The translations under genes and the position numbers were made by a program. From NCBI RefSeq assembly GCF_030813435.1, contig NZ_JAUSUG010000001.1, forward strand, positions 372,001 through 436,000: a stretch of DNA of 64,000 nt, written 5' to 3'. Below, one piece after another: positions 51,266 through 60,220 of this stretch; within the stretch, counting starts at the first letter, position 1, and every line of letters starts with the position of its first letter. The notes beneath the pieces are model-generated. The model was not told the DNA's origin. It searched no databases and was given only the letters and a program-made list of their open reading frames with translations. Origin of the DNA: Evansella vedderi. GTDB taxonomy: Bacteria; Bacillota; Bacilli; Bacillales; Salisediminibacteriaceae.

Positions 51266-52110
51266 AATCGTTGTTCATGAATCCTGTTTTGAATAAAGAA
51301 ATTCGTCTTCGGTTCCGGTCGTCGAAAAGCTTCATTGGCATTGCTTCCTACCTATCCATTCTTGGATTGATTTCCTTAGGTTTCATCGGTTTAACGTTGA
51401 GTTTTGATGGGGGGACCTTCCGTCCAGAGGAAAGCCGAAGCATGTTCCTGTTGATTAGTATGCTGCAGCTTTCCCTCGTTATTTTTATTACTCCAGGGCT
51501 CACAGGAGGAGTAATTAGTAGTGAACGAGAACGGCAGACGCTACCTATTTTGCTGACGACGGCCCAATCTTCTAGCTCTATTATTTTAAGTAAACTGTTT
51601 TCCTCGTTGGCTTACTTGCTGTTAATTGTGTTTGCATCAGCACCTTTATATATGATCGTATTTCTGTACGGGGGGATTTCCCCCATGAGCGTGTTGGCAA
51701 GCTTTGGCCTTTATACCTTTACGATGTTAGTGATTGGAAGCATCGGTGTCCTTGCTTCTACGGTCATTCGAAAAACCATTATTGCTATGGTGACAACGTA
51801 TAGTATTGCGTTTTTTCTCACAGGTGGTTTAGCCGTTATCACCTTGATGCTTACTAGCTTTAGCTATACGTTTCAGCAGCAAGGACAGGAGTATATTTGG
51901 CCGTTTATATTTGCTTCTATGAATATACCAATCATGTTTTTCTCCGTTTTTGAGGAATCTATCATGACGGAATTTAAACATATGGCCGGCTTCGAATTTT
52001 CGCCGTGGATCATCTTTTTTGGTGTGTACGGAGCGGTGATCGTAGGTTCGTTAGCGTTGGCAATCCGAAAGCTGCGGCCGAAGATGCAGGCCAGGGAGTA
52101 TCCGAAGTAA
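51262..52110 (+). CDS. ABC-2 type permease
   Basis: A 282-residue permease with six membrane segments. SSERERQTLPILLTTAQSSSSIILSKLF is typical of the ABC-2 group and precedes the second segment. The start overlaps the ATPase stop (ATGA). It forms an exporter or membrane remodelling complex with the upstream products. Confidence 0.85.
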   Translation: MKSLFMNPVLNKEIRLRFRSSKSFIGIASYLSILGLISLGFIGLTLSFDGGTFRPEESRSMFLLISMLQLSLVIFITPGLTGGVISSERERQTLPILLTTAQSSSSIILSKLFSSLAYLLLIVFASAPLYMIVFLYGGISPMSVLASFGLYTFTMLVIGSIGVLASTVIRKTIIAMVTTYSIAFFLTGGLAVITLMLTSFSYTFQQQGQEYIWPFIFASMNIPIMFFSVFEESIMTEFKHMAGFEFSPWIIFFGVYGAVIVGSLALAIRKLRPKMQAREYPK

Positions 52111-52124
52111 ATAGCGGTCGGATT

Positions 52125-52460
52125 GAACCATGTTCAGGTTGATACGGTTCATATCGGGAGAAAGAGAAAGAAAGACAGAGTTTGAAGAAGGGTAAAATGA
52201 ACCTGGTTCAGGTGAACCAGGTTCATTTTGATAAGGTTAAAACCTGGAGAATGGTACAGAAAGAAGGAGCCTGAAGGAGGACAGTTTGTACCCAGAACAG
52301 TTTGACCGGAAGTGTCGGGAAAGCGTTGGTATCGCGATAAGTTGGAAGAAAATGGTTCAGGTTAATTGGGATTAAAAGGCTACAGTTCAAACCGGGAGAA
52401 AAAGAGAGTAAGCAAGAGCCTGGTGTAGGATAAATGGACCCCAGTTCCGGTTAAACTGAT
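52125..52460. repeat. Degenerate repeats with GTTCAGGTT motifs
   Basis: The 391-base gap 52111-52501 holds no gene. It has three diverged modules starting near 52152 (ATCGGGAGAAAGAG), 52238 (AACCTGGAGAATGG) and 52391 (AACCGGGAGAAAAA). GTTCAGGTT or close forms occur near 52130, 52207, 52354 and 52444. Confidence 0.5.
52194..52229 (+). terminator. Perfect 16-base hairpin after ABC module
   Basis: AAAATGAACCTGGTTC pairs perfectly with GAACCAGGTTCATTTT around AGGT. It is the likely terminator for the plus-strand ABC module, with a T run of four inside the stem. Confidence 0.65.
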
Positions 52461-52496
52461 AGAAAAAAGGGTGACGGGAACACATTTCGTCACCCT
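52461..52496 (-). terminator. Terminator of the sigma-PadR-SEDS operon
   Basis: On the minus strand AGGGTGACG pairs perfectly with CGTCACCCT, followed by TTTTTTCT. It lies just past the SEDS gene stop. Confidence 0.85.
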
Positions 52497-52501
52497 ATTT
52501 T

Positions 52502-53815
52502 CTATGATGAGGTCTCTATTGTTGGCTCCACAATGTCCTTTCGCCGGTAGACGTTCAAAATGAGGCCTAATACAGCAGCGTAAAATAGGAGCATTGTTCC
52601 ACCGTAGCTGATGAATGGGAGGGAGACTCCCATGATGGGCAGCAAACCTAGGCCCATGAGGATGTTCCAGCAAATGGGAACCGTAAATAATGCTGCACCG
52701 CCAATGACTAATAAGCGACCGAATAAATCCTTTGTTTTAAATGCATTAAGGGAAATTCGTAAAATAAACAGTAACAATAGCAAACAAAGGAATATTCCAA
52801 ATACCCAGCCTAGTGAGTAAACGAGGTATGGGAAGGCAAAATCCGTATGTCCTTCGGGCAAAGGGTTTCCTGTAAGAAGTCCGTTCCCGAACCAGCCTGC
52901 CTGTAAAAGGACGTCCCTAATCAACATATTGATATACCCTGCAGTCTGTGCATATGCTTCAGGGTTAAAGAAAGCTAATAACCGATTATACATATGTGGT
53001 GTTGAGGTTACTACATAGGTTATTGGAATGAACACAATGAAACCTACAACACAGTTAGTCAACGAAATTTGTATGGCTAATTTCTTTTTTACACCGGAAA
53101 AAACAAACATGGCTACTACGGTAAAAAAGTAAATAAAGCTTAACATATAGTTGGGCAGCGCCAGATAGATGAGGATTGGAATCCAGAATAGAAAGAGTAA
53201 TAACCCTTGCTTTTTCCAAGTCCCATAGTAATTGATTTTGGTAAAAATACCGGCCCAGGCAATGAAAAAGAGAAATAAAGTTATGGTCACGTCGGCTATA
53301 AACTCTCCTATTACAATCCATCGTTGGGCTCCGTTAAACTCGAGGCCGAAGAAATGGGTGTATAAAAGCAGGGTCAACGCGACTCCATAAAATACTGGAC
53401 ACAATTTCTTTAATTTTCGATAGTCAAAAAAGAGAAAGCCAAGGATTACTAGGATGGCGAGAGTATACCAGGTTGCTTGCCGTCCAATAAAATAGGGTCC
53501 AGGCATTGACAAATGGGGAATTCCGCCTACGAGTGGGAGGAAGCTTATCCCTGCAATAGTGATGAATAGGGCAAGGAGGGACCAATCCATTCTTGCCTTA
53601 TGAAGGTGGTTTAGATTTTCCCCGATGGTATAGGGGTTGCCCATTTCTTGAATGGCCTTTTGGTCAGCCTCCTCTTTTGTGGTTTCCCCCTTTTGATAGG
53701 CGTGACTAAGCTCCTTTAGGTGATTTGTTAGCTCCTTTTTAATCATGCCGTGTGCTACCTTAGACTTCACTTTCGAGGTGACTTTTGTTAAAAATTCATC
53801 GAAATTCCTGCTCAT
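52502..53815 (-). CDS. SEDS (FtsW/RodA/SpoVE-like) protein with N-terminal HAAS-type domain
   Basis: A 437-residue membrane protein. Residues 1-75 are a cytoplasmic helical domain like the HAAS/permease-prefix domain (HLKELSHAYQKGETTKEEADQKAIQEMG). About ten membrane segments of the SEDS family follow. SEDS features are GRQATWYTL early, the extracellular HTDFAFPYLVYSLG, and LPFISYGGT near the end. SEDS proteins polymerise peptidoglycan. It overlaps the PadR gene by four bases and is the last gene of the ECF-PadR-SEDS operon. The prefix domain is usually tied to PadR systems, so a regulatory as well as an enzymatic role is possible. Confidence 0.85.
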   Translation of the reverse strand: MSRNFDEFLTKVTSKVKSKVAHGMIKKELTNHLKELSHAYQKGETTKEEADQKAIQEMGNPYTIGENLNHLHKARMDWSLLALFITIAGISFLPLVGGIPHLSMPGPYFIGRQATWYTLAILVILGFLFFDYRKLKKLCPVFYGVALTLLLYTHFFGLEFNGAQRWIVIGEFIADVTITLFLFFIAWAGIFTKINYYGTWKKQGLLLFLFWIPILIYLALPNYMLSFIYFFTVVAMFVFSGVKKKLAIQISLTNCVVGFIVFIPITYVVTSTPHMYNRLLAFFNPEAYAQTAGYINMLIRDVLLQAGWFGNGLLTGNPLPEGHTDFAFPYLVYSLGWVFGIFLCLLLLLFILRISLNAFKTKDLFGRLLVIGGAALFTVPICWNILMGLGLLPIMGVSLPFISYGGTMLLFYAAVLGLILNVYRRKDIVEPTIETSS

Positions 53816-54249
53816 GTGGAGGCCTCCTCTAGTAGGTGTTTGAGGGAAGCTCGTTGTTTAGGGGCGTCCTCCTGAACTGCGGCTAAATGTTTTTTCCCTT
53901 TGGTAGTTAAGGAATAGTACTTTTTTTCCTCTATCCATTCCGACTGAATAATTCCTTTGTTTTCTAGCAGGTGGAGCAGTGTATAAAGCTGGCCTTCGCT
54001 TTTTATAAAGCTATTGTCATTTTTTTGATAAAGGTGGGTGGAAATTTCGTAGCCGTGTTTTTCTTCGTATTGAATGGAGTCTAATATATAGAGTATGGTT
54101 TCTTCCTTCCAAAAATGAAGCTGTGGATGTGAGTGTTTTCCTCTTTGTATGGCCTCCTTCACTGCATTTTTTCGCTCATGGGAAAAGGAAAGATCCTTGA
54201 AAACTGTTTTTTTCATGGAGTTTTTGAGTTTGTTAAGTGGATCGTTCAT
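53812..54249 (-). CDS. PadR family transcriptional regulator
   Basis: A 145-residue PadR-type winged helix protein (LYILDSIQYEEKHGYEISTHLY, GQLYTLLHLLENKGIIQSEW, KYYSLTTKGKKHL). There is an N-terminal extension of about 45 residues. It lies three bases after the sigma gene and overlaps the SEDS gene start by four bases, so all three are co-translated in part. It may repress this operon, as PadR proteins usually do for their neighbours. Confidence 0.85.
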   Translation of the reverse strand: MNDPLNKLKNSMKKTVFKDLSFSHERKNAVKEAIQRGKHSHPQLHFWKEETILYILDSIQYEEKHGYEISTHLYQKNDNSFIKSEGQLYTLLHLLENKGIIQSEWIEEKKYYSLTTKGKKHLAAVQEDAPKQRASLKHLLEEAST

Positions 54250-54252
54250 CTT

Positions 54253-54804
54253 CTAAACCTCCTCTTTTATCATGTCTTTGAGCAGTTCTTTCGCTCGTTT
54301 TAATCGCGTTTTCACTGTATTTATATTGGTGGTAGTAGTGCTGCTGATTTCTAATAAGGTCAGCTCCTCGTAATAGTGGAGGAACACTATTTCCCTGTAT
54401 TTGATAGGTAAGGCCATGACAGCCTTGGTAAGGGTCGTTTCCTCATTTTTCGCAATAATCTCTTCTTCCACTTGTTTAGATTTGGAAGGAATGTATTCGG
54501 CAATTTTATCGTTAAGGGTGATTTTTCGGTAATGCCAGCTCCGCAAATAGTCCTTACTATGGTTGATAGCTATCCGATATAGCCAAGTTTTCATAGAGGA
54601 TTGCTGTTTAAAGTCATCTAGCTTTTCATAGCATTTTATAAAGATTTCTTGTGTTAAATCCTCCGCTGTGGTTTGATTTTTTACATATGTATAAACGAGA
54701 TGAAGAATATCATTTCCATACTTCTCCATCAACTGGTCGATAAGTTGTTCGCGATCGGTTTCATGTTCTTCTGCCGAGACAGCTACTTGCTCCAATTCAC
54801 TCAT
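54253..54804 (-). CDS. ECF sigma factor
   Basis: A 183-residue group 4 sigma factor. Region 2 reads DILHLVYTYVKNQTTAEDLTQEIFIKCYEKL, and region 4 has KYREIVFLHYYEELTLLEISS and VKTRLKRAKELL. There is no adjacent gene for a typical zinc anti-sigma factor; the next genes are PadR and a SEDS membrane protein. GGAAGGGGTG precedes the ATG. A matching ECF promoter at 54832-54858 suggests autoregulation. Confidence 0.9.
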   Translation of the reverse strand: MSELEQVAVSAEEHETDREQLIDQLMEKYGNDILHLVYTYVKNQTTAEDLTQEIFIKCYEKLDDFKQQSSMKTWLYRIAINHSKDYLRSWHYRKITLNDKIAEYIPSKSKQVEEEIIAKNEETTLTKAVMALPIKYREIVFLHYYEELTLLEISSTTTTNINTVKTRLKRAKELLKDMIKEEV

Positions 54805-54831
54805 CTACGTATCACCCCTTCCTATAGTTTA

Positions 54832-54858
54832 GACGAAACAAACTCACTTTTGGTTTGA
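54832..54858 (-). promoter_or_regulatory. Candidate ECF-type promoter of the sigma operon
   Basis: On the minus strand TCAAACC (-35), 16 bases, and CGTC (-10) resemble Bacillus ECF promoters (AAC with 16-17 bases to CGTC). It ends about 28 bases upstream of the sigma factor ATG. Confidence 0.6.
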
Positions 54859-54952
54859 AAAAAACCTTTTAGTGGTAGTGAAATTTAATTTCATAACCAT
54901 TTTTATATTTTTGATATAATGTGTTAAAAGGGAGTGGGAGGGAGTTGTAGAT

Positions 54953-55813
54953 TTGAGTAATAGAAATGTTATTTTAATCGTATTTACTGTATTTTTCGTC
55001 ATTACCTTCGGTGCGTGTGAAAATCAAGAGAGAACCGCAGATGGTGAGGAAATGGTCCAGGAGGTTAAAGTAGATTTGAATAAAGTGGAAAAGGAAGACT
55101 ATATTTTAGAAATTATTGGAGAGTCCCAAAAATTATCTGATCAATATATGGCAAGTATATTGGATTGGCGAGTGGAGGCTCTATCCTTTGCTAAGGAATA
55201 CGAGCATATTTATCTTAATGGTCGTGATGAAAAAATGGTGGCACTGACCTTTGATGATGGTCCCGATAATAATGTTACTCCTGCTGTAATTGAAATTTTA
55301 GAAGATTATGGTGTGAAAGGAGCTTTCTTTTTCGTTGGAGACAATGTGGAAACGTATGCTTCTGTAGTGGGGGATGCTTATGAGAAAGGGCATATTATTG
55401 CAAGTCACAGCTACCATCATGTTCAACTGCCCCAGTTAAGCGAGTCAGAGGTGGCAGGACAAGTGAGGATGGCCGAGGAAGCAATTGAAAGAGTTATTGG
55501 GAAAAAACCTGCGTTGTTCCGAAACCCTTATGGGGATATCAATGAAGAAGTGGCTGCTATTTTGGATAGGAATGGGTATTCCGTTATCTTGTGGTCCATC
55601 GATTCCCTTGACTACGGTCCAGAAATGGAAGGGGATGATATTGTGGATGTAGTGCTAGATAATGTTAGGAATGGGGATATTATATTGATGCATTCTGATT
55701 CTAGCAATTCTGCAACGGTAGATGCATTGCCTACCATTATTATAGGGTTACAAGAAAAAGGTTTTGAAATCGTAGATTTAGAAACGATCTTGAATATTAA
55801 TGCTTATAAATAA
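54953..55813 (+). CDS. Polysaccharide deacetylase lipoprotein
   Basis: A NodB-domain enzyme of 286 residues, exported as a lipoprotein (VFFVITFGAC). It removes acetyl groups from peptidoglycan or another surface polysaccharide. Motifs are TFDDGPDNN (catalytic aspartates), HSYHH (metal histidines), RNPYGD, and WSIDSLDY with a late LMHS. An N-terminal linker of about 80 residues precedes the domain. The TTG start follows GGGAGGGAG. It is divergent from the ECF sigma gene, so the sigma factor could act on cell wall genes here, but no matching promoter is seen before it. Confidence 0.88.
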   Translation: MSNRNVILIVFTVFFVITFGACENQERTADGEEMVQEVKVDLNKVEKEDYILEIIGESQKLSDQYMASILDWRVEALSFAKEYEHIYLNGRDEKMVALTFDDGPDNNVTPAVIEILEDYGVKGAFFFVGDNVETYASVVGDAYEKGHIIASHSYHHVQLPQLSESEVAGQVRMAEEAIERVIGKKPALFRNPYGDINEEVAAILDRNGYSVILWSIDSLDYGPEMEGDDIVDVVLDNVRNGDIILMHSDSSNSATVDALPTIIIGLQEKGFEIVDLETILNINAYK

Positions 55814-55952
55814 ATGTGGTTTGTATCATACCGCCCAAACCTGGACTTTTCATGTGATGTGTATGAAATTGGAATTAGTAATAGGTAATTGCCTCTATTT
55901 TTATTATAATAGAAAGATAGTTGAGTTTTGGCTGGGGTAGGGGGCTGGGCAA

Positions 55953-57032
55953 TTGTCAGAGCGAATGAATTACAGATATTGGTCGGTGAAAATCCTTAAT
56001 TTTTATTGGTTATTGGTTGCTGTCTCCATCATCGGCCAATGTGTAGGGTTACTTATCACAACCTACTATTTCCCTGAAGATGTGATGGAATTTGTGGTGG
56101 GAAAAATTATTATTCCTACATCCATTCAGTTAGTGATCCTGAGTGTGTGCGTGTATTTGATAAGGGTAAGAAAGATATATAGCTCTAGTTTGATCATAAT
56201 AGCCGGGACTTTATTAACTTTGGTTATTATTGTGGCTCATCCGAATGTGCCTGGGTTGCAGGTGACCCTATTGTTACCGATGGCTGTAGCTTTAATCTAT
56301 TTTAATAGGGTGAAATTGCTACTCAGCTTGGTAGTAAATATACTAGGCTTAACTACTATTTACCTCGTGTTCCCGTCCATAAGGCTGGCAGTGACGGAGT
56401 ATGAATATTTCTCTTATATTTTTGCATTAATAGCCGGTTACATCATTTACTTGGCCATCATCCAGAGGGGGAATGAAGTACTCCAAATGCTCCGGCAAAC
56501 GGCAAAGAAGGAAAAGGAATTAATGGTAAAAACGGCGCTAATGGAAAAACTATCAAAGGTAGATGCATTAACTGGTTTATATAATCATAAGACATTTCAG
56601 GAGTATATGGATCATCTCGTAAAACAAAGCAAAACCTATGCCATGCCACTCCAACTCGCAGTACTTGATATTGATAATTTTAAACAGATTAACGATTCAT
56701 ATGGACATAGTGTGGGAGACCAGGTGTTAACACGTGTGGCAGACGCAATAATAGAAAATGTTTCCCAAGATGATATTGCCGCTCGCTACGGCGGTGAGGA
56801 GTTTGCCATTTTACTTACGAACAAAAATATGAAAGTAGCTTTTAATACAATAGAAGAAATTAGAATACATATTGAAAATGTGAAGCATAGAGAGATACAA
56901 GGGGAGAAAGTGACGGTCAGCATAGGGCTGAAAAACTATGATCCCAGCTTATCAAAACTAGAATTTTTCCAAGCGACGGATGCCTTGTTATATGAAGCGA
57001 AACGAACGGGAAAAAACAGAATAGCAGTTTAA
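55953..57032 (+). CDS. Membrane diguanylate cyclase
   Basis: A 359-residue protein with six membrane segments (about 15-175), a short helix and a GGDEF domain (about 205-359). The active site reads RYGGEEFAILL, an active variant. The inhibitory R-x-x-D is replaced by S-Q-D-D, so product inhibition at that site is not expected. It makes c-di-GMP. The TTG start follows GGGGGCTGGG; an ATG at 55965 is the alternative. A terminator follows. Confidence 0.87.
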   Translation: MSERMNYRYWSVKILNFYWLLVAVSIIGQCVGLLITTYYFPEDVMEFVVGKIIIPTSIQLVILSVCVYLIRVRKIYSSSLIIIAGTLLTLVIIVAHPNVPGLQVTLLLPMAVALIYFNRVKLLLSLVVNILGLTTIYLVFPSIRLAVTEYEYFSYIFALIAGYIIYLAIIQRGNEVLQMLRQTAKKEKELMVKTALMEKLSKVDALTGLYNHKTFQEYMDHLVKQSKTYAMPLQLAVLDIDNFKQINDSYGHSVGDQVLTRVADAIIENVSQDDIAARYGGEEFAILLTNKNMKVAFNTIEEIRIHIENVKHREIQGEKVTVSIGLKNYDPSLSKLEFFQATDALLYEAKRTGKNRIAV

Positions 57033-57043
57033 CCGAAGTGCAC

Positions 57044-57080
57044 AGTCCTTTTATTTAATAAGAGGGCTTTTTGTTTTTTT
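57044..57080 (+). terminator. Terminator of the diguanylate cyclase gene
   Basis: AGTCCTTTTATT pairs with AATAAGAGGGCT (mismatches at two positions), followed by TTTTGTTTTTTT. Confidence 0.8.
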
Positions 57081-57270
57081 GTTTTCTACTATGAAAAATG
57101 AAGCAGGATGATTTAACTATTTTCACTCCATAAAACAGGGTTGTTTAAGTGAAAACCGAATGTTAAGACCTATTTATATGTTAAATGTAAAGAAATTGAT
57201 AGTTTTTATAGTGAGGATTAGCTATAATAATAAAGTATTTTTAGAATTACGTATATTTAGGAGGAGAAAT

Positions 57271-60039
57271 ATGAGAACTAGAGTAATGCCTTTATTTTTA
57301 GCTATTATTTTATTTTTCTCGCAGTTATCGTCTGCGTTAGTTTTACCAGCAGCCGTTTCAGCGCAGGGGCAGACACAAACGGTAACGCTTGTTGAATGGG
57401 ATTTTGACGGTGAAAGTCCTGTTGCTACGGGGGGAGTCGACGTTAATGCCCATCAAGAATTCCAGATAGCAGGTGCTAACATTACTGGCTATGTTGCAGG
57501 TAATGGTACTGGTTCGAGAGCAATTAACTCTAGCGGATGGAATACTTCCGAGGATAGTTACTGGTTTGCAGCATTTTCCACGGAGGGCTTTGAGGAGATA
57601 AGTTTTTCCTCTAGGCATTTTGGTTCCCTTACTGGACCAAGAGACTTTACAGTAGAATACAGTCTAAACGGTGAAAACTGGTTAGATGTACCGGGAACGG
57701 ATATTACAGTAGGGAATAATTGGACGTCAGGAGTATTGGCGAACATTTCCCTTCCAGAAGAGGTAAATGACCAGGAAACGGTTTATTTGAGGTGGTTAAA
57801 TACATCCAATGTTTCCATTAGAGGAGATAATGTCGCTGGAGGCGGGACAAACCGAGTGGACGATGTGGTCATTCAAGGTGTTCCCCTAGATGGAGCGATG
57901 GACCCGGGTGAGCCTGAGGAGCCGGGGGACGGAATTGTCAGTCTTTCTACTGCTCGAGGCATGATGGGGCAGGAGGTTACCGTCCAAGGTGTGGCGAATA
58001 TTGATCAAGGTTTATTACAAAATGGTAGATTTTCTTTATACATTCAAGATGAGGAAGCGGGAATACAGCTATTTAACTTCAATGAAAATCTTTTTCCGGC
58101 AGTAAAAGAAGGGGATTTAGTGAAGGCCACTGGTATCGTTGGGGAGCATACCGGAGTTACCCAATTACAAGTGTCGGAGGTGGAAATCCTTGAGACAGGT
58201 CAAGATATTCCTGTGAAAAAAATTGATTTGTCCACTTACATGAATGCTAGTTTAGCTGACTCCTACGAAGGGCAGCTTGTGAGATTCGAAGGTTATATCC
58301 GCAACATCAACGATTACTTCAATGGCGGAGTTTCTATTTCCATTATAAATGACGATTTTGATGCAGTAGATATTCGTGTGTGGCAAAGCACGGGGATTGA
58401 TTTAGAGCAACTAGAGGAACATACGTGGTATGAGGTTACGGCAATTTCCAGCAAATTTAACACGAACTATCAGGTCTTAGCAAGAAGTAACGATGACTTT
58501 GTTAAGTTGGAGGAGCAGCGCCCAGCACCGACGACGTTGAATCGTGAGTTCGAAGTGGAAGTGACCCATGTTACAGACGGGGATACGATCCGTTTAGCAA
58601 CGCCTGTTCTTGGTGCAACGAACGTCCGTTTCTTGAACATGGACACGCCAGAAACCTATCATACGGTTCGTAACGAACTAGATGAAAATCAAATGCGTCA
58701 CGGTAATAATGCAACGGCGTATATGCAAACGATGTTGAGTGACGGGGATACGGTTATTTTGAAATTAGGGGAAGAGCCGTTAGACGCTTTCGGCCGTTTG
58801 TTAGCAGAGGTTTATACTGTTGACGGTTTGAACACGAATTTAGAGATGGTAAGGGCTGGTTATGCTTCCACTTACTTTATCTATCCATTTGAAGATGAGA
58901 AGGTAGAAGAATATTCGGAAGCGGCAAAATATGCCCGTAAGAATCAGCTTGGGATCTACAATCCTGAGGATCCATTGTTGGAGGAGCCGTTTGTGTTCCG
59001 TGCAAGAGAACGTGGCGACAGCGGACTATCCCGTTATGTAGGGAACTTCCGCACGAAGGAATATGTAGCACCGGATCATTACGCTATTATTGAGCCGGAG
59101 TATCGTGTATTTTTTACACGGGCGCAAGCGGAAGCACTTGGCTATACTCCTTTACAATTGACAGACCGAGAAGCCATTGATATGGACAAAAATGCATTGG
59201 GGATAGGTTTCCAAGGGACAGACTCCCCTAGTGGTGTCGTTTCTGATGTAGCATTAGAAACAACGGGCTCATACGGGTCTACAATTACATGGGAATCAAG
59301 CAATGAAGCGGTTATTTCCGTTGATGGAGTGGTGACCAATCCTAAGTATGAAGCTGTGGAGGTTATTTTAACAGCTACCCTTGTAAAGGGAGAGTTAGTG
59401 GAAACGAAAGAATTCACTTTGCTTGTACTACCTGAAATTGTTGAGCTTGTGAGCTGGAATTTTGACGGGGAATCAGAAGTGGCCACTGGCGGTATTGAGG
59501 AAAACGTAGGCAGTGAGATTCGTACAGTAGGCTCCTCCATTACAGGTTATGTTGCCGGTTTCGGTAGTGGTTCTAGAGCAGTGAATGCTAACGGATGGCA
59601 TGAAGGGGAAGGACATTGGTTAGTAGAATTCACCACTTTAGGCTATAAAAATATTGCACTATCTTCTAGACAGTTTGGCTCCAACACTGGTCCAAGGGAT
59701 TTCCGAGTGGAGTATAGTGTGGACGGTGAAAACTGGACAGCAGTGGACGGCAGTGAAATTGTTGTCGGAAACAACTGGAATTCCGGCGTAACAGATAATT
59801 TAGTTTTACCCGCGGAAGTGGAAAATCAGGAAATAGTTTTTGTGAGATGGTTGAATGTTTCTAATGTGTCCGTTGCGGGTGGAACAGTTGGTTCAGGTGG
59901 AACGAGCCGGATCGATGACATTGTTATTACTGGAAATGAAGGTCTATTTAATGTAGTATGCTTCCCAGGTAAAGGGAAAATGAAAGGACAAGACGTTTTC
60001 CCTGGAAAAGGAAAAGGATTGGCGAAATTCTGTAATTAA
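57271..60039 (+). CDS. Secreted multidomain nuclease (SNase-like, YhcR-type OB folds)
   Basis: A 922-residue exported protein. In order: a signal peptide (about 1-30), a jelly-roll-like domain (38-200), OB-fold segments like those of B. subtilis YhcR (about 213-400), a staphylococcal-nuclease domain (about 430-560), a bacterial-Ig-like domain (about 640-735), and a second copy of the first domain (738-895). SNase residues are seen in TDGDTIRL, RFLNMDTPE and DAFGRLLAEVY. The two flanking domains share long matches (TGPRDF, VGNNW, VEYS). The C-terminus has FPGKGK twice between two cysteines. There is no LPxTG. The ATG at 57271 follows TAGGAGGAG. It likely degrades external DNA or RNA for nutrients. 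Confidence 0.85.
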   Translation: MRTRVMPLFLAIILFFSQLSSALVLPAAVSAQGQTQTVTLVEWDFDGESPVATGGVDVNAHQEFQIAGANITGYVAGNGTGSRAINSSGWNTSEDSYWFAAFSTEGFEEISFSSRHFGSLTGPRDFTVEYSLNGENWLDVPGTDITVGNNWTSGVLANISLPEEVNDQETVYLRWLNTSNVSIRGDNVAGGGTNRVDDVVIQGVPLDGAMDPGEPEEPGDGIVSLSTARGMMGQEVTVQGVANIDQGLLQNGRFSLYIQDEEAGIQLFNFNENLFPAVKEGDLVKATGIVGEHTGVTQLQVSEVEILETGQDIPVKKIDLSTYMNASLADSYEGQLVRFEGYIRNINDYFNGGVSISIINDDFDAVDIRVWQSTGIDLEQLEEHTWYEVTAISSKFNTNYQVLARSNDDFVKLEEQRPAPTTLNREFEVEVTHVTDGDTIRLATPVLGATNVRFLNMDTPETYHTVRNELDENQMRHGNNATAYMQTMLSDGDTVILKLGEEPLDAFGRLLAEVYTVDGLNTNLEMVRAGYASTYFIYPFEDEKVEEYSEAAKYARKNQLGIYNPEDPLLEEPFVFRARERGDSGLSRYVGNFRTKEYVAPDHYAIIEPEYRVFFTRAQAEALGYTPLQLTDREAIDMDKNALGIGFQGTDSPSGVVSDVALETTGSYGSTITWESSNEAVISVDGVVTNPKYEAVEVILTATLVKGELVETKEFTLLVLPEIVELVSWNFDGESEVATGGIEENVGSEIRTVGSSITGYVAGFGSGSRAVNANGWHEGEGHWLVEFTTLGYKNIALSSRQFGSNTGPRDFRVEYSVDGENWTAVDGSEIVVGNNWNSGVTDNLVLPAEVENQEIVFVRWLNVSNVSVAGGTVGSGGTSRIDDIVITGNEGLFNVVCFPGKGKMKGQDVFPGKGKGLAKFCN

Positions 60040-60055
60040 GGGTTTTGGAAGGAGG

Positions 60056-60095
60056 AGCGTTACTCTCTTGGTGAAGAGAGTAGCGCTTTTTTTAT
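60056..60095 (+). terminator. Terminator of the nuclease gene
   Basis: AGCGTTACTCTCTT (60056-60069) pairs with AAGAGAGTAGCGCT (60074-60087), four-base loop, followed by TTTTTTT. Confidence 0.88.
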
Positions 60096-60220
60096 GGGGG
60101 GCGCAATTGCAGTGAAATATGTCAACTTTAGTAATATTTCTTGGGCAATATTGTCGGGGAATGATGTGTGATGTATGATACTTTTGATTTTTAAAAAATA
60201 TATAGGAATGGAAGTTGATC

